Below, piece by piece: positions 59,155 to 64,000 of a stretch of DNA of 64,000 nt. A program made the translations under genes and the position numbers. This stretch comes from Paracoccus denitrificans (GTDB lineage Bacteria; Pseudomonadota; Alphaproteobacteria; Rhodobacterales; Rhodobacteraceae): positions 124,001-188,000 of the forward strand of contig VAFL01000008.1 in the NCBI GenBank assembly GCA_005768755.1. Reading direction: 5' to 3'. A model generated the notes under the pieces. The model saw only the letters and a list, made by a program, of their open reading frames with translations, searched no databases and had not been told where the DNA came from. Position 1 is the first letter of the stretch. Each line of letters begins with the position of its first letter.

Positions 59155-60384
59155 ATGACATCAACGAACCAGACACAGCATGGCCAGACGGCGGTGCGCC
59201 GGCTTCCGCTTCCCGAATTCGTCGCCATGCTGGCGGTGTTGTTCGCAACGGTGGCCTTTTCCATCGACGCGATGCTGCCGGCCATGTCCGAGATTGCGAC
59301 CGAGCTGTCGCCCCAGGACACGAACCGCGCCCAGCTTGTGTTGATGATGTTCATGGCTGGTATGGGCGTGGGCACCGCAGTGGCGGGCCCGGTTTCGGAT
59401 GCAATCGGGCGCAAGCCGACGATCATGCTGGGATCGACACTTTACATCGCTGCTGCTGCCGGGGCCATCTTCGCTGACAGCCTGACGCTGCTTCTGGCGC
59501 TTCGCTTCGTGCAGGGCATGGGCGCAGCCGGGCCGCGCATCGCAGGCACCGCGCTGATCCGTGACCTGTATGCAGGGCGCGAAATGGCCCGTATCACCAG
59601 TTTTGTCATGATGATCTTCATCATGATCCCTGCCGTCGCGCCAGCCCTGGGAGAGGTGATCATCGACGCCGCCGGTACATGGCGCGCCGTCTTTGCCGCC
59701 TTCATCGTTTTCGGACTGGTCGGTGTCATCTGGGTGTGGCTGCGTCAGTCCGAGACACTGCCCCGAGAGCGCCGCGTGCCGCTGAGCGGTGAACGCCTGA
59801 TCAGTTCCGCCACAGAGATCCTGGAAAATCGGCAGGTCATGCTGTGTACGCTGGTGCTGACGCTGGGTTTCGGGCAGATGTTTGCCCTTCTGTCGAGCTC
59901 CGAACAACTTTTCGATCAAGCCTATGGCCGCGCTGACAGCTTTACGAAATGGTTTGCGTTGATGGCGCTGCTGTCTGGCATAGGCACCATTGCCAATGCA
60001 CGCTACGTCATGCGCTATGGAATGCGCCGCATCGCGCGGGCCGCTTACGCAATGCAGATCGTTTCGGCCTCATTGGGGTTGTTGCTGGTCGCCAGCGGCG
60101 CGCTTCATGGCGATGCCGCGTTTTACGGGTTCTTCGCCTGGGCCGTCAGCGTGTTCTTCATGGCTGGTGTTACCTTCGGCAACCTCAATGCGCTGGCGAT
60201 GCAGAATATGCCGCATCTGGCGGGTATGACCGCCAGTATCGTGGCTGCGCTGTCGACGCTTGGTGCCGTGATCATCGCGACGCCGGTCGGTCTGGCTTTT
60301 CGCGGCGCGCCGACGCCGATGATGCTGGCAGCCCTGGTCTGTTCGTCGCTGGCCTGGTTCTTGATGGGGAAGCTGCGCGACTAG
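59155..60384 (+). CDS. MFS multidrug efflux protein, Bcr/CflA type
   Basis: A 409-residue major facilitator exporter. It has 12 helices with the N-terminal VAFSIDAMLPAMSEIATEL, motif A GPVSDAIGRKPTIMLG and the Bcr-like RFVQGMGAAGPRIAGTALIRDLY, followed by IPAVAPALGEVI. The ATG at 59155 has AAGGTGA 6 bases upstream. The preferred drugs cannot be told. It ends 4 bases before the convergent fdhD stop. Confidence 0.92.
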   Translation: MTSTNQTQHGQTAVRRLPLPEFVAMLAVLFATVAFSIDAMLPAMSEIATELSPQDTNRAQLVLMMFMAGMGVGTAVAGPVSDAIGRKPTIMLGSTLYIAAAAGAIFADSLTLLLALRFVQGMGAAGPRIAGTALIRDLYAGREMARITSFVMMIFIMIPAVAPALGEVIIDAAGTWRAVFAAFIVFGLVGVIWVWLRQSETLPRERRVPLSGERLISSATEILENRQVMLCTLVLTLGFGQMFALLSSSEQLFDQAYGRADSFTKWFALMALLSGIGTIANARYVMRYGMRRIARAAYAMQIVSASLGLLLVASGALHGDAAFYGFFAWAVSVFFMAGVTFGNLNALAMQNMPHLAGMTASIVAALSTLGAVIIATPVGLAFRGAPTPMMLAALVCSSLAWFLMGKLRD

Positions 60385-60388
60385 GCGT

Positions 60389-61189
60389 TCAGTCCGTCGT
60401 CAGTCCGAATCGATCGGGTCGGCTGTGGATCTCTGCCCGCGCGGCAGAGCGTGCGCGCGATGCCAGACCGATCCCCGCCGCTTCCGCCGCGGCCACCGCC
60501 GCCGTCGTCGGGGCGGCAAGTGCGATCAGGATCGATGCGCCAAGCGTTGCCGTCTTCTGGACCAGATCGACCGAGACCCGACTGGTCAGCACGACAGCCC
60601 CCCGTCCGATCAGCCCAGCCTGCCCGCTGCGGATCAGCGCACCAGCAAGTTTATCAAGCGCATTGTGGCGCCCGACATCCTCTCGTAGCGCGACAAGGCC
60701 CTGCCCCGGAACGTAAAAGCCGGCACCATGCGAAGCCCCGGTCATGTCGCGCAGGACCTGCCCCGCATCCATCGCAGCAACGGCCTTGTCGACATCGTCC
60801 GCGCCAATCACCGCGCCACCTGCGACGGGATCAAGGTTTCGCATTGCCGCCGCCAGCGTCTCGACCCCGCACAGTCCGCAGCCAACCGGTCCGACAGTCC
60901 GTCGCCGCCGGGCAATGAATCGCTGCCCTGCCTGCGGTTTCAACCAGATGCGCAGGTCTATTCCGTCGGTAACGCGTTCCGGGGCAACGGCCTCGATTTC
61001 GTCGGCACGGGCGATGCCTTCCGTATGGGAAAATCCATAGGCGAAATCTTCAAGATCCGCCGGCGTGCCCATCAGGACGGCCTGCGTGGTCCCGTCATAG
61101 GTTACGGCAATTGCGGCTTCCTCGGCCAGGGTCACGCTTATCGCCGCATTGTCAGCCAATCTTCGCGCGGACAAGGTCTTGCTGCTCAC
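60389..61189 (-). CDS. fdhD: formate dehydrogenase accessory sulfurtransferase FdhD
   Basis: A 266-residue FdhD protein. It transfers sulfur from a persulfide to the molybdenum cofactor of formate dehydrogenase. The CxxC sulfur-relay motif is seen in GCGLCGVETL near residue 105; DVGRHNALDKLAGAL and LTSRVSVDLVQKTATLGA form the cofactor-binding part. It starts at GTG 61189 with AGGAG 8 bases upstream. The nearby selA/selB genes suggest a selenocysteine-containing formate dehydrogenase elsewhere in the genome. Confidence 0.96.
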   Translation of the reverse strand: MSSKTLSARRLADNAAISVTLAEEAAIAVTYDGTTQAVLMGTPADLEDFAYGFSHTEGIARADEIEAVAPERVTDGIDLRIWLKPQAGQRFIARRRRTVGPVGCGLCGVETLAAAMRNLDPVAGGAVIGADDVDKAVAAMDAGQVLRDMTGASHGAGFYVPGQGLVALREDVGRHNALDKLAGALIRSGQAGLIGRGAVVLTSRVSVDLVQKTATLGASILIALAAPTTAAVAAAEAAGIGLASRARSAARAEIHSRPDRFGLTTD

Positions 61190-61360
61190 GTCACTGGCTC
61201 CTTTTCACTTTCCCTTTGAAGCCCGCAGGTTTCGGCCGGTCAAGCCTGCGCAGCACGGGCCTTGCCGAATGACGGCGTCCTGCCCTACCATCGCAGGAAC
61301 AAAAGACAACACCCGCGCATTGCTTTTGCCGGGATCTGCAATGCTGTGAAAGGGAATATC

Positions 61361-61930
61361 ATGCGCAATATCGTCGCGGGGCTGCTTATTTCAGCCACAA
61401 CCCTTCCGGCCCTGGCCGATTCTTATCCCTACCCGCTGGAAGATCCCGCACCCGAAGATGTTGTCACCTATGATGTCGCCCCGTCAGAGACCGCGCCGAC
61501 GCCACCTTCTGCGGCAATAACGCCAGCCAACGACACCCCCGATCAGGCAGTTTCCGCGCCGTCCGCCGCGCAGGCACCCACCGCAGAGCCGTCTGCCGCA
61601 TCTGCTGCCGATCAGGCTGCCGAAGCTGGCGACGCCCCCGCACAGGAAGCGGCGCCAGACAGTCAGACAGCGACCGCGCCTGCCAGCACGGGCAGCGCGC
61701 CAGCGGACCCTGCCGCCGAAGCGTCACAGCAATCCCCGGAACCCGAAGGCAGCGAGACGGTGGCCCAGCCCGAAGTCGCGGCGATGGATGAACCCCGCCG
61801 ACCCGAGGACGAGTATACCGCGGCCCCCGTTCCCGTCGCGACGACGCCAGACGGATCACCTGCGCCCACAGAAAGCTGGCAACCACCCTTGGCAACCGGC
61901 ATTGCCCTGACAGGTGATCCGTCCAGCTGA
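61361..61930 (+). CDS. secreted Ala/Pro-rich low-complexity protein
   Basis: A 189-residue protein with a Sec signal peptide (about residues 1-19, cleavage after PALA) and a mature part that is almost entirely Ala, Pro, Ser, Thr, Glu and Asp with no recognisable domain. The C-terminus (ESWQPPLATGIALTGD) is less biased. AAAGGGA lies 6 bases before the ATG at 61361. The reading frame is supported by the signal sequence and ribosome site rather than by homology. It is divergent from fdhD, and its end lies 4 bases from selB. Confidence 0.7.
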   Translation: MRNIVAGLLISATTLPALADSYPYPLEDPAPEDVVTYDVAPSETAPTPPSAAITPANDTPDQAVSAPSAAQAPTAEPSAASAADQAAEAGDAPAQEAAPDSQTATAPASTGSAPADPAAEASQQSPEPEGSETVAQPEVAAMDEPRRPEDEYTAAPVPVATTPDGSPAPTESWQPPLATGIALTGDPSS

Positions 61931-61934
61931 ACGG

Positions 61935-63818
61935 CTAGTACAAGTCGGCGCGATGCGGATTGATGCGGCGCATGTCGCCGCGACGCAGCGTCAGCCCCTG
62001 CCTGTCGAAGAAATCGAGTATCTGGATGGCGACCTTGCGGCCGTTGTCCATCCGGTCGCGAAAGGCGGGCGCAGAAAACCAGCCATCGTCGGCCGCCGCA
62101 GACAGATCGCGCGCCATGTCTGCCATCTCCGACGTGGTGCTTCGCAGGAAAAAATGATCCCGCGCAATCTGGTCCACCCGTCCAAGCCGCGCGGCCAACC
62201 GCATCATGCGGCGAATTTCACGCTCGTCGTAACCAAGCGATGCGGCAAGGTCGCGGACGCGAGGTGGCCTGTATCGCGCCGTGCCACCCAGTTCTGGCGC
62301 AACACGCGCATAAAGCGCCTCGTCCTCGGAACTCATTTTCGGCGCGTGATGGGGAAGACGAACGAACCCGCCTTCCAGCGCGACTGTTCCGACTTCAGCC
62401 TGCGCCTGCAGCAGGAAGGTAAAGGCTTGTTTCGGCAGTCGCGGCACCAAAGACAGGCGCAGGGCCTCGCGGCCCATGCCTTGTATGTCCGGGTTTACGT
62501 CGTGAAAAGCGGCCAGTGTCGTCTGCAGTTCCGAAATCAACACCGCAAGCCGATCTGGCTGGATCGCAATTCGCGGGGACTGGCCAAGAACAACCGCCGC
62601 GCCCGTCACGCCTTCGGCCGAGCCAAGCGAGCGGGCCCGCAGGAAGCCGTCCAGATTGACATGGAACGGTGCCACCTGCAGCAGGGCGGCAAGTGCCGTG
62701 CCGGGATCGGTCAGTCGTTGGGCTTGCAGCACCGCGCGTCGTTCTGGTGTGGCGCGGCGGTTTGCAGGCGGATGCAGATCAAGCACCAGCCCCCCGCCCA
62801 CTGTCCGAGCAGCAGAGGGATCGCGCAGAATGAACCTGTCACCCCAGCCAAGCGCCAGAGGTCGGTCCAGAACAGCCTGAACAAGATGTCCGCCGTCGGG
62901 ACCCGCCCCCAGATCCACCAGACGCGCTGCAGCATGCGTCGCACCACTGTGCAGCCGCGCCCTGGTATTGGTCGCGAATGGCGTGGCATCGACCCAGTCA
63001 AGCAGCACATCGACCCGCGCGGTCGGCGCATGCAGCCAGGGATCGACCGCCATGTCGCCGCGATGAATGTCGTCGCGCGAAACGCCGGCCAGGTTCAGCG
63101 CGACCCGCGCGCCCGCATTGGCAATACCGGCGGGCTGATTATGCTCGCGCAGGCTGCGCACACGGCATGGCAGACCGGATGGCGAAACCAGCAACTGGTC
63201 GCCCGCCCGGACCTGGCCCGACAAGACCGTTCCCGTGACGACCGTCCCCACCCCGTCCAGCATGAAGACACGATCGATGACCATGCGGAACGCGCCCTCG
63301 CCAGTGCGGGCGTCCAGCCCCGCAGCCGCGCTCGCCAGCGCGTCGCGCAGCGCGGCAATCCCTTGCCCGGTCTGCGCTGACACCGGGATGATCTGCGCAC
63401 CGGCCAACGGCCCATCGGTCAGTTCGGCAGTAATGTCATTGTGCAAGACGTTCAGGCGGCCGGTATCGGCAAGATCGGACTTGGTGATAGCGACGATGGC
63501 ACGTTTGATGCCAAGCAAGCCGAGGATCTGCAGATGCTCACGTGTCTGCGGCATGATACCGTCATCGGCGGCGATGGCGATCAATCCAACATCAATCCCC
63601 CCGGCACCCGAAATCATCGTATGGATCAGGCGCTCGTGACCCGGCATATCGACAAAACCGGTCATACTGCCGTCGCCCATGTCGGCATAGGCAAAGCCCA
63701 GCTCGATGGTAATGCCACGGGCCTTTTCCTGGGCCAGCCGGTCGGTATCGGTGCCGGTCAGCGCCCTGACCAATGCCGTCTTGCCATGGTCGATATGGCC
63801 AGCCGTGCCGACAATCAA
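61935..63818 (-). CDS. selB: selenocysteine-specific elongation factor SelB
   Basis: A 627-residue SelB. The N-terminal GTPase has GTAGHIDHGKTALVRALTG, the switch ARGITIELGF, DMPGHERLIHTM and TKSD; translation-factor barrels and C-terminal winged-helix domains (for SECIS binding) follow. It brings Sec-tRNA to UGA codons that carry a SECIS element. It starts at TTG and overlaps the selA stop (TTGA), so the two are co-translated. Confidence 0.97.
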   Translation of the reverse strand: MIVGTAGHIDHGKTALVRALTGTDTDRLAQEKARGITIELGFAYADMGDGSMTGFVDMPGHERLIHTMISGAGGIDVGLIAIAADDGIMPQTREHLQILGLLGIKRAIVAITKSDLADTGRLNVLHNDITAELTDGPLAGAQIIPVSAQTGQGIAALRDALASAAAGLDARTGEGAFRMVIDRVFMLDGVGTVVTGTVLSGQVRAGDQLLVSPSGLPCRVRSLREHNQPAGIANAGARVALNLAGVSRDDIHRGDMAVDPWLHAPTARVDVLLDWVDATPFATNTRARLHSGATHAAARLVDLGAGPDGGHLVQAVLDRPLALGWGDRFILRDPSAARTVGGGLVLDLHPPANRRATPERRAVLQAQRLTDPGTALAALLQVAPFHVNLDGFLRARSLGSAEGVTGAAVVLGQSPRIAIQPDRLAVLISELQTTLAAFHDVNPDIQGMGREALRLSLVPRLPKQAFTFLLQAQAEVGTVALEGGFVRLPHHAPKMSSEDEALYARVAPELGGTARYRPPRVRDLAASLGYDEREIRRMMRLAARLGRVDQIARDHFFLRSTTSEMADMARDLSAAADDGWFSAPAFRDRMDNGRKVAIQILDFFDRQGLTLRRGDMRRINPHRADLY

Positions 63819-64000
63819 CGCGTCAGGCCCGACAGCGCGGCAACAAGCTGCGCCCGCTCGCGCAGGCCGCGCAGATCAAGGATCAGCGCACCATCCGAGA
63901 TCCGGCCGATCACCGGCACGGGCAACCGGCGCAGCCGCGCGGACAGTTCCTCGGGTGCGCGGCCACCGGGACCGGTCAGCGCCAAGCCCGCGCTTGGCAG
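63815..64000 (-). CDS. selA: L-seryl-tRNA(Sec) selenium transferase, C-terminal part (cut by window edge)
   Basis: The last 61 codons of SelA are present: LPVPVIGRISDGALILDLRGLREREQ-like sequence (here RERAQLVAAL) and then TGA, overlapping the selB TTG. SelA turns Ser-tRNA(Sec) into Sec-tRNA with a pyridoxal phosphate enzyme. Its upstream part and the tRNA-Sec gene are outside the window. Confidence 0.9.
   Translation of the reverse strand: MPSAGLALTGPGGRAPEELSARLRRLPVPVIGRISDGALILDLRGLRERAQLVAALSGLTR

Noticed and set aside
61914..63380. Plus-strand open frame of 488 codons opposite selB
   Set aside because: Antisense shadow of selB; the composition is Arg/His/Gln-rich without motifs.
1..64000. 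Mobile elements, prophage, CRISPR arrays or toxin-antitoxin islands
   Set aside because: No transposase, integrase, terminal repeat or spaced repeat array was seen, and G+C content and gene packing are even across the window.

Overview
The window is about 62-65% G+C, densely packed, and reads as the chromosome of an alphaproteobacterium of the order Rhodobacterales, most like Paracoccus and its relatives. The evidence is a CtrA response regulator beside its small inhibitor SciP, LpxI instead of LpxH in lipid A synthesis, fabZ-lpxA-lpxI-lpxB, DUF1285/MoxR/DUF58/DUF4159 genes, TRAP transporters and a cyoABCD quinol oxidase. No tRNA, rRNA, insertion sequence, prophage or CRISPR array was seen, and no stretch longer than 300 bases lacks a gene.

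Layout. 1-1.8 kb: an iron-siderophore ABC permease (cut by the left edge), divergent from its binding protein. 1.8-9.1 kb: a minus-strand catabolic operon (MHS-type importer, M20 amidohydrolase, LysR regulator, beta-hydroxyacid dehydrogenase, aldehyde dehydrogenase, DUF3100-like membrane protein and a small membrane partner) with a candidate LysR operator inside it; the substrate is unknown. 9.3-14.2 kb: cyoABCD plus SURF1, a cytochrome bo-type quinol oxidase. 14.2-22.7 kb: the most interesting block, an organosulfonate module. A GntR regulator, a Gfo/Idh/MocA protein and a YeiH/TauZ-type exporter face an SsuD-like flavin monooxygenase, an aldo/keto reductase, a flavin reductase and a complete TRAP transporter. 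This is the enzyme set of the sulfolytic sulfoquinovose monooxygenase (sulfo-SMO) route, with a TRAP importer and with the Gfo/Idh protein as a candidate NAD-dependent sulfoquinovosidase.

22.8-30.2 kb: a second beta-hydroxyacid dehydrogenase, a penicillin-acylase-family hydrolase, pseudouridine salvage (psuK-psuG), DUF502 and patatin genes that overlap tail to tail, and a 45-residue membrane peptide with its own ribosome site and terminator. 30.3-36 kb: recG, ligA, ctrA with a candidate CtrA box, and sciP. 36-47.3 kb: mnmA, then a tightly overlapping minus-strand run moxR - DUF58 - DUF4159 - large membrane protein - fabZ - lpxA - lpxI - lpxB, which joins cell-envelope genes to lipid A synthesis. 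47.4-54 kb: DUF1285, a hydroxypyruvate-isomerase-like gene, lpxD with a private ACP and ketosynthase (probably supplying a special lipid A acyl chain), and an L,D-transpeptidase divergent from a DUF882/M15 protein.

54-64 kb: a FrnE-like thioredoxin-fold protein, a small hydrolase, cspA, thrS, a glycosyltransferase, a Bcr-type drug exporter, fdhD, an Ala/Pro-rich exported protein, and selB with the end of selA. The fdhD and selAB genes together suggest a selenocysteine-containing formate dehydrogenase elsewhere in the genome. Starts were moved from the longest open frame wherever a Shine-Dalgarno sequence or family length favoured a later codon.
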